A stretch of 64,000 nt of DNA from Sorex araneus (GCF_027595985.1 NC_073305.1:165134475-165198474), one strand, 5' to 3'; counted from the stretch's first letter, positions 1-10,232 are shown. The notes: generated by a model not told the origin, from the sequence alone. Translations and numbers: made by a program.

Positions 1-184
1 TCCGCCCCTCTCGGAGAGCCCGGCAAGCTACCGAGAGTATCTCATCTGCACGGCAGAGCTGGCAAGCTACCTGTAGCGTATTTGATATGCCAAAAACAGT
101 AACAATAAATCTCACAATGGAGACATTACTGGTGCCCACTCGAGCAAACTGATGAACAACAGGATGACAGTGCTACAGTGCTAC
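1..184 (+). mobile_element. SINE family C, cut by the window edge
   Basis: Body from 'ctctcggagagcccggcaag' through 'gatatgccaaaaacagtaac' type sequence to the tail 'gatgacagtgctacagtgct'. The tRNA head is missing at the edge. Confidence 0.8.
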
Positions 185-204
185 TATTTGACCCTCCCCT
201 TCAT

Positions 205-295
205 ATTTCTGGTGATGCGTGCTAGGGATCAACCTGAGAACTGTGTACATGTGAGACGTCTGTTCTACATTGACGTACATCCCTGGCCCCAGGTG
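205..295 (-). mobile_element. Old tRNA-headed SINE remnant
   Basis: 'gctagggatcaacctgagaa' followed by a decayed head. Strongly diverged. Confidence 0.35.
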
Positions 296-399
296 AAATC
301 TTTGTAGTTCATAAACGCTTTAAAGATGATATTTGATCACTCATATCATATATGTGGTATTTAGAATAATTGGATGAGGAAATGCAATGATTTAAGGGA

Positions 400-835
400 G
401 GGGGTGGGAAGGTGTGAGGCGTAGCTCACCCTTGGCCCCAGAGTAGAGGGAGAAGGAAAGAAATAGAATGAAGAGGAAGAGGAGGAGAGGTAGATGAGAC
501 GCAGCAGAGGCAGGAGTCAAGGACACGCAGGTCCATGGGTTGTATAAGGAATGGTAGCGCTGTGTCTCCAAACCACTGAGTCAACAACACTGAACTCACA
601 AGATCCAAACTTAATAACCAAATTTAAAAGGTGCCTGTCAAGATGACAGGCTGGGGCTGGGGTGGGCTGGGGTGGGAGGTGGGGGGTAGGAGAGGGAACC
701 TGGGAACACTGGTGGAGGGAAGTTGGCACTGGTGGCAGGATGGGTGATGGGACGTTGTCTGTCAACGTTGTATGTATGTTATTCAGCGTTGTATGAATAA
801 CTTTGCAATACAGTTTCGAATAAGAAAAGATTTTG
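400..835 (+). mobile_element. L1 3'UTR fragment
   Basis: Shares 'gtgcctgtcaagatgacagg', G-rich tract and 'aataactttgcaatacag' with the L1 3' ends at 8400-8560 and 34680-34850. The 5' limit is uncertain. Confidence 0.6.
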
Positions 836-1064
836 ATCACTCGAATAGCAATTTTTTTCTATGGGAAACTATTATTGCAGTTGATTATATTTATATGATT
901 TTTCCCAACCTGAAAGTTTTGGAAAGGTTTTTTTCTCTAGTATTTGCTTTTGCTTATTTATGTAAAGAAAGTGTACTGAAAATTATTTAAGAATGTAAAC
1001 TTAAGGAGTGGTCTCTTAATGCTATTTGTCTTATAAAAATTAAATTTGTTTTTATGTGTTACAG

Positions 1065-1087
1065 CTCGAAGAATTGAACTCGTCCAT
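1065..1087 (+). CDS. CCDC28A: CCDC28A penultimate coding exon, 23 nt
   Basis: The acceptor is 'tttatgtgttacag' ending at 1064. The exon reads LEELNSS plus two bases (AT) of an Ile codon. It is followed by GTATCCTTT at 1088-1096, an exact match to the U12-type 5' splice-site consensus. The residues upstream of the acceptor do not continue the protein, so the exon really begins here and is a microexon. Confidence 0.88.
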
Positions 1088-3013
1088 GTATCCTTTGTCT
1101 TCTATTAATGGTGAACTTTACAAGTTATAATTTCTTTTTTTCTCCCTTTTTAATTGAGATACCATAATTTACAGTACTGTTAGAGAGTTTTATGTATCCA
1201 ACATTCCAACACCACACCTACCAGCAGAGTGAAATTATAATTTCTTTCTTTTAAAATAATTTTTTTGGATTTGCATCTGACCTGGCGATGCTCAGAAATT
1301 ACTCCTGGCTCTGCACTCAGGAATCACTCCTGGAAGTATTCAGGGGACCATATGGGATGCCGGGGATTGAACCTGGGTTGACGATGTGCAAGGCAAATGC
1401 CCTACCCACTGCTTTATTGTTCTAGCTTCTGAAATTATGATTTTTAATGAATATTCTCAGTAAACAAAGATACATCCTATTGTTTTCTGGAGAAAACCCT
1501 TTGGTTCCAGATGGAATTTTTTAGTTGCTTTTTTGTTTCTGATTGTTTTGCTTTGCTTTGTATTTTTAGATTTTTTTTCTATATATTTTATTTATTTATT
1601 TATTTTTTAATTTTTTATTGAGTCACCATGTGGAAAGTTACAAAGTTTTCAGGTTTAAATCTCAGTTATACAATGCTCGAATACCCATCCCTTCACCAGT
1701 GCTCATATTCCTAGATTTTTTTTAATTATAAAATTTAGGAGATTTAGAATTAGGCTGTATCACTGTATCACTGTTGTCCTGTTGCTCATCAATTTGCTTG
1801 AGTGGGCACTAGTAACGTCTCCATTGTGAGACTTGTTACTGTTTTTGGCATATTGAATACACTTAATTTTCATAAAAATTATTTTGACTCTTTGAGGTTA
1901 GAAGGCAGTTGGATATGCAGACATACTATACATAAACTAGTATTAGTTGTTATAGGATTCTCTTAAGGGATTCTCATGTCACATGTCAAATATTCAAGTT
2001 TTAGCCTTCAAATGTGTGTATTTTGTAATTCTTAAGTTACTTTAACATAATAATAGGAATAATACGGCATATACAACAGTAAGAAATTATCTTGCCTTCC
2101 CCCAAGGATCATCAGGAGTGATCCCTGAGCCAAACCACTGTCTCCCAGACAGATAAAAAATTTCTTAAAAGATCCTGCCTAAATTGAGAGGTAAAGGACA
2201 TCACGAAAGACCAAGTAACGAGGTCCTAGAAAGAATCTGGGGGCTGGGGGGGAATCTGCTAATAGGGATTGGAGAACGAGAGCTCAATGGTTAGTGCTCA
2301 TATGAAAAACCTGGATTCAGTCCCCTGTGTCACCCTTGGGCACTGCCAGGGGTGACCTTCCAGTCAGACACTGGGAGTAGTCCCTCAACATTGTCAGGAC
2401 GGTCCAAATCCCCTCTCCTGCCAGAATATTACTGATCAAATATTGTCTTCGTAAATGAAATGTTTCACTCCAGCCAATTTCTGCATATGCCTCTACTTTG
2501 CTCTTTACCATAATTATCCTTGTGTTTAAGTAATTATGAACTCTGTTAAATCCTGGAATTTAGTCTTGATTCAGCAATTACTTGAGGTTTTCAAATACTC
2601 CTACTTGACATAGTATCATTTTAAAATTGACTCATCACATCCAGATTTTTTTTGGGGGGGGGGTGGGTGTCACACCTGGCAGTGCTCAGAGGTTACTCCT
2701 GGCTCTGTGCTCAGGAATCACTCCTGGGAAGCTCAGGGGACCCTATGGGATGTGGGGGATCAGACCTGGGTCGACTGCATGCAAAGCAAATACCCTGTCC
2801 ACTGCACTGTCTCTCCAGCCCCACATCCAAGCTTCTTCATAGCATAAAAACAAGAATAGTAACTGACAACTCACTCTCTTCACTCCTGAGTGTAGTGTCC
2901 AGAATTTAAAAAGAACTTCTCATTAGAGCCTGGGAATCTTCTTAACGGATGAATTCAGACAGAAGCTGCATTTGGCCGACGCACAAGATGTTCCGAACAC
3001 TTCTGCCGGCTGA
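1065..3013 (+). CDS. CCDC28A: CCDC28A, coiled-coil domain protein 28A, C-terminal end (partial, two exons)
   Basis: Two exons, 1065-1087 and 2959-3013, join in frame into the last 25 residues of the protein: LEELNSS, then I across the junction, then QKLHLADAQDVPNTSAG and TGA. This matches the C-terminus of mammalian CCDC28A as I remember it, apart from a final Gly where human has Ser. The protein is a small coiled-coil protein of poorly known function; its paralogue CCDC28B modifies Bardet-Biedl syndrome. Upstream exons with the main coiled coil are not in the window and must lie to the left. The intron between the exons has a U12-type donor and branch-site-like sequence. ECT2L follows on the same strand, as in human. 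No alternative gene fits these residues. Confidence 0.92.
1140..1232 (-). mobile_element. L1 3'UTR end fragment
   Basis: 'taattgagataccataattt' is the antisense of the L1 3' terminus also seen at 28390 and 51020. Confidence 0.5.
1245..1430 (-). mobile_element. SINE family B
   Basis: Antisense copy 'ctggcgatgctcagaaatta' to 'ggcaaatgccctacccactg', flanked by tgaaattataatt / tgaaattatgatt, a probable target-site duplication (TSD). Confidence 0.8.
1602..1720 (-). mobile_element. L1 3'UTR end fragment
   Basis: 'ttgagtcaccatgtggaaag' to 'atcccttcaccagtgctcat', the antisense L1 3' end. Confidence 0.65.
1752..1862 (-). mobile_element. SINE family C, 5'-truncated
   Basis: Only the tail half is present: 'tatcactgtatcactgttgt' to 'tttttggcatattgaataca'. 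Confidence 0.7.
2265..2415 (+). mobile_element. Old SINE family B copy
   Basis: Recognisable order of head ('gagctcaatggttagtgctc') and body ('tgccaggggtgaccttccag'), heavily diverged. Confidence 0.45.
2645..2820 (-). mobile_element. SINE family B
   Basis: Poly(T) then 'gtcacacctggcagtgctca' to 'actgtctctccagcccc', flanked by cacatcca repeats. Confidence 0.8.
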
Positions 3014-3530
3014 GATGAAGTGCATTTGCTTCCTTGGGGTTCGAGGAGAACAAGCGTTCTTTATTTTTCCAGCTGAATCCAGTAGCAGAATCATCCTCCA
3101 CAACAAGGAATTAAAAACGATTAGTGCCATGATTTTTTTTTCCGTGTTCTGCTGTGAGTCCATTTGACTTGCTTATGGTTCACCATCTCTGGGGAAGGAG
3201 GCGCTGCTGAAGGCTTCCCCAGGAAATGTGATACCGAGGCCGGCTGCTCTGCTTCTTATTGTTGCCTTATGGGTTATACTTGAAATGTCTCGCGCTCAAC
3301 GCTGTGGATAGGGCTGGCAGATTGAGCCTTCCGGAGCTCACCAAACGTGCTCGAGTGTCGTTCCTAAGTTGATGATGCGCGGGCTTCCTGTGGCAGCCCG
3401 CCTGCAGTTTACATTAGACAATCAGTACACGTATGCCGGGGTGTGTGCCAATGGCCAGTGACTATGAAATGAGCTATTAAGTATTTGTGAAATTTGCTAT
3501 TTTTTAATAAAGTGATTGTTTTCAATTAGT
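2959..3530 (+). CDS. CCDC28A: CCDC28A terminal exon (coding 2959-3013, then 3'UTR)
   Basis: The acceptor is 'gaattcag' ending at 2958. The first base completes the Ile codon; 17 more codons run to TGA at 3011-3013. The remaining ~515 bases are a repeat-free 3'UTR that contains no SINE, unlike the DNA around it. An AATAAA lies near its end. The exact cleavage site, taken as about 3530, is inferred. Confidence 0.88.
3506..3511 (+). terminator. CCDC28A: Polyadenylation signal of CCDC28A
   Basis: Canonical AATAAA, 493 bases after the stop codon, followed 15-35 bases later by CA ('ttcaatt') and a T/G-rich element ('cttgcctgttttg'). Confidence 0.8.
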
Positions 3531-3916
3531 CTCTCTTGCCTGTTTTGAAGAAACGTGTAATCAGTCGAGGGACGTAAGGGTTCAAAGTAAGCACTCGATT
3601 GCAAATTTTGGACTTAGATGCATTTAAACGTATAATGAAGAGATTATGAGCTGTAACATTAAACTTTGACTTGAAACCCTGTTCTTTCACTCTTAGCTCT
3701 GTTCATAGACATTTACTCAGTTTTCTTCTAGCTTAATTTTTGTTTCAAATCTAGGAAATGAGGTTAACCACCAACTCGCAATGGTGGTTATGAAGAAGTA
3801 CAAAAATCCATAAAAAATACTCAGCACACATGCTAATAAATGTAATGACTAGTAAACATTAGTTTCATTGCTGCTTTTCAAAGTTTTACTGAAATAATTC
3901 GTATATCACAAAATTT
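3531..3916. other. Intergenic sequence, no feature recognised
   Basis: A-T-rich, apparently unique sequence between the CCDC28A poly(A) site and the first downstream SINE. No exon, repeat or regulatory motif was recognised. Confidence 0.5.
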
Positions 3917-3931
3917 AATTTTATTATGTAG

Positions 3932-4206
3932 CACTGTAGCAAAGTCATTCTGTTGCTCATCAATTTGCTCCAGCGGGCACCAGTAACGTCTTCGTTGTGA
4001 GACTTGTTGCTGTTTAAAATATGGCATATCGAATATGCCCCAGGTAGCTTGCCAGGCTCTGCCGTGCAGGCGGGATACTCTCGGTAGCTTGCCTAGTTTG
4101 CCAGGCTCTCCGAGAGGGACGAAGGAATTGAACCCGGGTCAGCTGCGTGCAAGGCAAACGTTCTACCCGCTGTGCTATCACTCCTTGGAAATTTATTATA
4201 CCTTGC
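3932..4206 (-). mobile_element. SINE family C with 15-bp TSD and a 5' extension
   Basis: Flanked by identical aattttattatgtag at 3917-3931 and 4207-4221. About 20 bases (4187-4206) sit between the tRNA head and the right TSD and are not SINE sequence. Confidence 0.8.
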
Positions 4207-4411
4207 AATTTTATTATGTAGTCTGATTTTTTTAATACGGTCATGTTCTTTACATAAAATCATAATATGCAGGCTTTTATGAATTTTCGCATGTTTTCTA
4301 GCTGCTTTATCCATGTTGTGGCAGTACTTTTATATTTTAATATATTCCATTGCATGTTATTGTACAGACATAACATTTTGTTTGGATTTGAACATTGTTA
4401 AAATAACAGTG

Positions 4412-4580
4412 TTATTTTTTGGGGGGAGAGGGCACACCTGTGATACTCGGGGATTACTCCTGGCTCTGTGCTCAGGGATCACTCCTGGACTTGGAGGGAC
4501 CTTACTGGGTGCTAGAGATGGACTGCAGGTTGCCACGAGCAAGGCAAGCACCCTATCCACTGTACTATCGCTCTGGCTGG
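4412..4580 (-). mobile_element. SINE family B
   Basis: 'gggcacacctgtgatactcg' to 'tgtactatcgctctggct'. Confidence 0.7.
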
Positions 4581-4591
4581 TGAGAATACCT

Positions 4592-4772
4592 GTTTTTGTT
4601 TCTGTTTTTTTGCTTTTTCGGTCACACCCAGCGATGCACAGGGGTTATTCCTGGCTCATGCACTCAGGAATTACTCTTGGTGGTGCTCGGGGGACCATAT
4701 GGGATGCTGAGAATTGAACCCGGGTCAGCCGCTTGCAAGGCGCTACCCGCTGTGCTATCGCTCCAGCCCCAA
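4592..4772 (-). mobile_element. SINE family A with TSD
   Basis: Nearly consensus antisense copy flanked by gagaatacct at 4582-4591 and 4773-4782. Confidence 0.88.
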
Positions 4773-5481
4773 GAGAATACCTTTCTTTATACAGATGCCC
4801 ACGAGGTGTGGCAGTAGCGCCCTGTGCTCCCCCAATCCTTTCGTGCCATGCTGAGCATCAATCGCTGTGGTACCCTATTCCCCAATGATGCTGCGTATTC
4901 ATTGTAGGCAATACATTGTTTCCAAACTTAGTACTCCTTTATTTACAAAATTTAAACCATCTCACCCATCTGGTTTTCCACAGCGGTATCAACTCGTTTT
5001 CACTGGGGAAAGCAAGTAAATGCTTAACAAAGACATTTTGGGGAGAAACAAACTTATTCGGAAGAGTGACGGTTCCGGTCTCAGAGCCCCCTGCATCATA
5101 CTAAAACTAGCAATAATAAACGATATTATTGTTGACAATAATAAAATTAAGTATATATTTTTGAGATTTATAGATTTGAAGATTTGAAAAATATATACAC
5201 CACCTTTTCCTATCACAAATCCTTAATCTTTCTGGCTTGGATGTGGACGTCAGGTCCAAGTCGCTTGGCTCCTTGGACTTCCTGCCCTGGATCCCACCCC
5301 AGTTTCCCCGGGGGGTCCCGCCAAAAGCGGGAACTCCAGCAGGGCGGAGGTGGACGCCAGGGCGGGTGCTCTAGAGCGTGGTCAGCGGCCAGGCCAGACT
5401 AGCGTCCGGTCCCAGCGTGTGTCCCAGACCGAGGGGCGGGCCGAGGAGCCGCGGGGCGGGGCGGCCCGGGCGCGTCCTCCG

Positions 5482-5495
5482 GTTTCCAAGGAAAC
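5482..5495 (+). promoter_or_regulatory. X-box (RFX-factor site)
   Basis: GTTTCCAAGGAAAC is a perfect palindrome of the GTTTCC/GGAAAC half-sites with a 2-nt spacer, the shape bound by RFX transcription factors that drive ciliary genes. It lies inside the CpG block about 100 bases upstream of the candidate first-exon donor. Confidence 0.6.
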
Positions 5496-5499
5496 GGCG

Positions 5500-5596
5500 C
5501 GCGCCCGCCCCACCCCTTTCTCAGGCTGCAGACTTGTGTTTCGCGCCAGACTAGACGCGGCCGCGCGGGTCCCGAGTTCGCCGCCACCTCCTGTAG
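5500..5596 (+). other. ECT2L: Candidate untranslated first exon of ECT2L
   Basis: GC-rich sequence ending in 'cctgtag|gtaaaag', a strong U2-type donor. Splicing to the coding exon at 17748 would give a 5'UTR. The start is a guess; only the donor is directly visible. Confidence 0.4.
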
Positions 5597-5737
5597 GTAA
5601 AAGCTCCGGGTTTGTGGGACTCTACAGGCACAGCGCCCTGGCCGCTTTGGCTTCGCCCTGTAGCCTCGCTTGCCCCAACCCGGCGCTGGGATCCCCCCTC
5701 CTTGACCTTGAAGACCCACAGTTCACCGAAAGATTCC

Positions 5738-5905
5738 CAAAGGCCACACCCGGCAGTGCTCATTGCTCAATCCTGGCTCAGTGCTCTGGAATCACCCCTG
5801 GTGTTGCTCGGGAAGACGCTAATGTGGTGCTGGGTATCGAGCAGGGGGTTGGCTGCATGCAAGCAAGTGCCTTATCTTCTGTGCTATCTCTGTGCTCTCC
5901 TGCCA
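5738..5905 (-). mobile_element. SINE family B next to a CA repeat
   Basis: 'ggccacacccggcagtgctc' to 'tgtgctatctctgtgctctc'; it abuts the CA minisatellite. Confidence 0.65.
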
Positions 5906-5910
5906 CACCC

Positions 5911-5912
<2 letters not shown>

Positions 5913-5954
<42 letters not shown>

Positions 5955-6002
5955 CGCTTTGAATTGTTCTTGCTGGGAGCTGTTCCGCTTTGTTGTGGAG
6001 CG

Positions 6003-6037
<35 letters not shown>

Positions 6038-6260
6038 TTTTGGATTACTCTTCTCGGAGCTGCTCAGCTTTGTTGTAGAACGTGTGCGCGTGCACACACA
6101 CAGACACCGACACACAGACACACCTTTGCATTACTTTTCTCGGAGCTGTTCTGCTTTGTTGCAGAGCATACGTGTGTGCACACACATACACAAACACACA
6201 CACCTTTGGATTGCTCTTCTTGATCGGAGCTCCTTCACTTTGTTGTGGAGCACACACACG

Positions 6261-6298
<38 letters not shown>
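5913..6298. repeat. Compound minisatellite of (CA)n plus a ~50-bp spacer
   Basis: Five CA tracts alternate with four diverged copies of a spacer of the form 'cctttggattgctcttct..cggagctgttctgctttgttgtggagc'. The unit is about 90 bases. Confidence 0.85.
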
Positions 6299-6299
<1 letters not shown>

Positions 6300-6410
6300 A
6301 AATCACTGATGCCCAGAACAACAGGCAGATTGCATTTAACATGTGTGCAAGCATCAGGGATTGAACTCTTGACCTTCTAGTCATTCTAATTTACTGAGCT
6401 ACTCCCCTGG

Positions 6411-6995
6411 ACCCCAGAGTGAATTCTCACCTCAGTTAAGCACCCTTCACGAATTCCCTTCTCTCCCATTTTGCTGATGTCATGATGAAGGGATAATTGG
6501 CGAGCTCTGCATAGTAATTCAATTGTGAGCTCCTGTACCCTAGAACTCATTTGATGTTATATGGAAATTACTAATAAAATATCACACTAGTTCATGAATT
6601 GTCACAGTTGTGACACAGTTGTCAGATCATAATACTCGGTAATTTGACTCTTCTTAGCTAGGAACTTGATTTTCAGTTTTGAATTGGGAAAATTGGTAGA
6701 TGTGAATAGATGCGAACAATAGCTGGCTTGTTAATTCAGCAAATACTTGGCCTTGAACCGCCTGGGTAACAGAAGTTCAATGATAGGCAGCTCCTATAAT
6801 GCCACCCAGTGATGCCAATTTTCACTCTTTCACTTGTGCCCGTGAACACCCTCCTCTCCAGGTGGGCTGGGCTTATTTCTAATGTGGGCTTTTTCAAATA
6901 TTTTTGGACTTGTGGGTCATGTGTTATCTCTTCCAGTTTCTCAGTTCTTCTGCTGTTGGCTAACTTCCAAACCTGAGAGTATGTAAATAAATATG
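6411..6995. other. Apparently unique intronic DNA
   Basis: No exon or clear repeat seen, apart from a decayed SINE head just before it (6345-6410, 'gggattgaactcttgacctt'). Confidence 0.4.
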
Positions 6996-7004
6996 ATTTT
7001 TTTA

Positions 7005-7092
7005 TTAAGAGAGAGAGAGAGTATTCAGGTTAAGGCACTTGCCTTATATAGAGCAAACCCTGAGCACTGCCAGATGTGGCCCACACTTCTCC

Positions 7093-7124
<32 letters not shown>

Positions 7125-7130
7125 CCCTTG
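7005..7130 (+). mobile_element. Decayed SINE B fragment ending in (CA)n
   Basis: 'aggttaaggcacttgcctta' and 'gagcactgccagatgtggcc', followed by a CA tract at 7097-7126. Confidence 0.5.
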
Positions 7131-7584
7131 ATTTACAAAACTGGGTGGCAGACAGACCTGACCTGCTCAGTACATTTTGCTGGCTAACCCAGCTGACTAA
7201 ACAAAGAAGCATATCTTATGTCTTTGAATAATTACACAAAGACTCTGCTTCGATCTTTTCTCCCGCATATTTTCTCCTGGGCACTTCAAGGGACTCCAAC
7301 TGCCATTTTAGGGACCGAACTCTGGAGAACACCTGGAATGGGAGCCTTCAGACAACAGCCCGCAAAGAACTGAGGCTCTTGTTACAATAGCCTAGAAGGA
7401 ATTGAATTTTGCCAAGAACCACTTACGTGGTACGTGGGAGTTGTAAGCAGAACCTTCCCCAGCACCGCTCTGGGATCACTAGAGCCCTAACTGACACTGA
7501 ATTATGAGGGACAATTGGGCAGAGGACTCAGTTCAACCCTGCTTAGACTCCTGACTCCCCAAAATTGAGCCTGTAAATCTGGAG

Positions 7585-7672
7585 GGTGCTGTGTTTGAAC
7601 TACACCTAGAAGTACTGGGGATTGAACTGGAGTTGGCTATATGCAAGGCAAGTGCCTTAAGTGTACTATCTT
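7585..7672 (-). mobile_element. SINE remnant
   Basis: 'gtactggggattgaactgga' and 'ggcaagtgccttaagtgtac'. Confidence 0.45.
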
Positions 7673-7675
7673 TAT

Positions 7676-8356
7676 GTAGTATTCCATTGTGTAGATATAC
7701 CATAGTTTCTTTATACAGTCATCTGTTCTCAGGAACTTGGGTTGATTCCAGATTCTTGCTATTGTAAATAGTGCTGCAATGAACATAGAAGTGTAGATAG
7801 TACTTCTGCTGTATGTTTTCAGACACCCGAAGTATATTCCCAGAAGTGGTATTGCTGGATCAAATGGGAGCTCAATTTCTAGTTTTCTGAGGAATGTCCA
7901 TATTGTTTTCCAAAAAGACTGAACCAGTCAGCATTCCCACCAGCAATGAATGAGGGTACTTTTCTCCCTGTATCTGTGCCAGCACTGGTTGTCAGCAGTT
8001 AGGAAAAATGAAATCATGAAATTTGCCTATAAATGGATGGACCTGAAGAGTATCATGCTGAATTAAATATGTCAGAAAGAGAGGGACAGATGGAGAATGA
8101 TTGCCTTCATTTGTGGGATATAAAAAAATAGTATGAAACTAATATCCAAGATAGGGAAAACAGGCCAGGAGGACTGGTCAGTGGTTAGAAATTACCACAA
8201 GGGTGTGGTGGGTAGACAGTCGTTAAGATAGAGGACGGTCCCTTATGACAACATTAGTTAAACTGATCACTCTGGACAAGAACTGAGTGTTGAAAGTAGG
8301 TAAAGGGATATATATATAATAACCTTTCACCATTTGTATCGCAAGCTGTAATGCCT

Positions 8357-8402
<46 letters not shown>

Positions 8403-8569
8403 GCCTGCCATAGAGGCAGGCTGGGGTGTGTGTGTTGAGGGGGTAAGAGGAAAACTGGGGACATTGGTGCTGTTGGAAGAATGGGTATTGGAACACTGAA
8501 TGACTGAAACCCAATTGTGAACAGCTTTGTAATGCTCCATCTCGCAGTGATTCAATTAAAAAACATTTT
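7676..8569 (+). mobile_element. L1 3' end with 5' inversion
   Basis: 7676-7993 is antisense ORF2 sequence ('tattccattgtgtagatata', 'cattcccaccagcaatgaat'). 7994-8569 is sense, running through ORF2 end and 3'UTR to 'gtgattcaattaaaaaac'. A (GA)n tract lies at 8362-8399. The inverted junction is at about 7993/7994. Confidence 0.75.
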
Positions 8570-8738
8570 TTTTTCTCTTTGGGTCACACACAGTGATGCT
8601 CAGAGGTTACTCCTGGCTCTGCACTCAGGAATTACTCCTGGTGGTGCTTGGGGGACCATATGGGATGCTGGGGATTGAACCCAGGTCGGTTGCTTGCGAG
8701 GCAAATGCCCTACCCATTGTACTATTGCTCCGGCCCCA
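8570..8738 (-). mobile_element. SINE family A
   Basis: Antisense copy starting in the L1 poly(A): 'tttgggtcacacacagtgat' to 'tattgctccggcccc'. Confidence 0.8.
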
Positions 8739-8744
8739 TTTTTT

Positions 8745-9730
8745 AAAATAAATAAATATGGAGAACTATCCTTACCTTATTTAAAAAAATCCTGTACTAT
8801 CTCTCTGGACCCAAAGCCTTGCTGTTTTAAATCTTAGCAAAACTTCTGTATACCCACTAAAATAACCAGATTAGATCATCAATATATGCCACAATAGGTT
8901 CCTATAAAACGAACAAAGGAAGTGCTACATGTTACTGCCTCCTCTTGGGCATTCATAGTGAACATCCTCTTATTAAATGTTCCAACCATTCTACCTTCAT
9001 GAAACACGTTTGATTTTGCTCAACCATTCCACAAGCATATTGAACCACAGATCCTATCTCATGGGGTGATAGCTTTTGCTGTTATGAAATTCTGATTTGG
9101 AGAAATGTAAAATGTATAAGAAAAAATTTTCTATTTAAAGAAGTAGTGTTTGCCAGCAGGTCACTTCTCCCTGAGTTGAATAACTAGTCAGAAGATTTAT
9201 ACATATTAGGGAGTCAAAACGATCAGTGAAAATTTAGATCTTGTCCTGCGTGTGTCTACACATGATGCTCTGTGCTCACATGCAGACTCACCAACAGAGA
9301 GAGTGGCTTTACTGGCGGTATTGTCTACTGATTACGTAGCTCTGTAATCCCTTAGCACAGAGGAAAATAACAACTTCAAGAACTTGCTAAATAAAACTCC
9401 CTTCTGTTGGCTCTTGGAGAGATTTCACATAACAACAGCTGGGTGTCTTAGGAAGCTAAGGATTTGTTTTGATTTCTTGTTGATTTAGAAGGAGGTATTT
9501 AATTTCCCACTTTGCCAAGAGGTTTTGTCTTTTTTAAAATCTGAACAACACATTAGAATGTGTCATGTTTTATCAAGACACATCATTATCTTCCTTTAGA
9601 TATGAGAAAAATCCACGTTCAGAGCTTAAAAACTTGTAAAGCTTCAATATAGGTGGTGGGGTCAGGGGGCAGAGCATTTATCTAAAACGGATGTATATTG
9701 TTATTCTGGACTATTTTTAAAATTATTCCA
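8745..9730. other. Unique intronic DNA
   Basis: No repeat or exon recognised, apart from a short SINE scrap near 8790-8812. Confidence 0.4.
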
Positions 9731-9870
9731 AGGACTGGATAGATAGTACAGAGGTTAAGGTGCTTGCCTTATTTACGGTTGATAAAATTTCATTCCTACT
9801 ACTATATACAGTCTCATGTATCAACAGGACCAAGCCCTAAGCATAGTCAGGAGTGGCACCCAAATCAAAT
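9731..9870 (+). mobile_element. Old SINE family B copy
   Basis: 'aggactggatagatagtaca' head and 'catagtcaggagtggcaccc' body. Confidence 0.55.
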
Positions 9871-9879
9871 AAATTAAAT

Positions 9880-10050
9880 TGCTGGAAAGATATTACATTG
9901 TATTAGACACTTGTATGCAACTGACCTGATCTTGTATGTAACTGTTCTATTCCCAACACTGTATATGGTTCCTTAAACGCCACCATGAGTGATCCCTGAG
10001 TACCAAGACAGGAGTAAGCTTAAAGAGCACTGGGTATGGCTCAAAAACTG
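9880..10050 (+). mobile_element. Old SINE family B copy
   Basis: 'tgctggaaagatattacatt' head, 'atgagtgatccctgagtacc' body. Confidence 0.55.
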
Positions 10051-10089
10051 AAAACTAAACTAAGATTATCCCAGATGGCACATGCCTCC

Positions 10090-10232
10090 CAATATATTCT
10101 CCCCCTCCCCACACACCCAATTAATGCTCAGGGATCACCCCACTGATGTTGATGCCGTGGATGGTACTTTGGTTGACTACATGCAAAGTAAGTGCCTTAG
10201 CCCATATACCATCTCTCCCATCCTACTATGTC
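10090..10232 (-). mobile_element. Old SINE family B copy
   Basis: 'taatgctcagggatcacccc' to 'agtaagtgccttagccca'. Confidence 0.5.

Larger units (their letters stand above)
1088..2958 (+). other. CCDC28A: CCDC28A last intron, U12-type (GT-AG)
   Basis: The 5' splice site is GTATCCTTT. The sequence TTCTTAAC at 2939-2946 ends about 12 bases before the acceptor AG and resembles the U12 branch-site consensus TCCTTAAC (one mismatch). There is no polypyrimidine tract next to the acceptor, which is typical of minor-spliceosome introns. The intron carries SINE and L1 fragments listed separately. Confidence 0.85.
5240..5720 (+). promoter_or_regulatory. ECT2L: CpG-rich block, probable ECT2L promoter
   Basis: Dense CpG and GC boxes (ggggcgggg, cgggcgcgtcc, ggccgcgcggg) stand out against an AT-rich, CpG-poor surround. 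The block lies 1.7 kb after the CCDC28A poly(A) signal and 12 kb before the first ECT2L coding exon on the same strand, so the promoter of ECT2L is the simplest reading. It holds an X-box and a good splice donor at 5596/5597. A reverse-strand or bidirectional promoter cannot be excluded. Confidence 0.65.

Noticed and set aside
1088..1130. Read-through of the CCDC28A exon past 1087 to TAA at 1126-1128
   Set aside because: It would replace the conserved C-terminus; the U12 donor and exactly matching terminal exon explain the gene better.
5350..6078. 242-codon plus-strand frame at the CpG block
   Set aside because: It runs from GC-rich promoter DNA through a SINE into the CA minisatellite; openness reflects composition.
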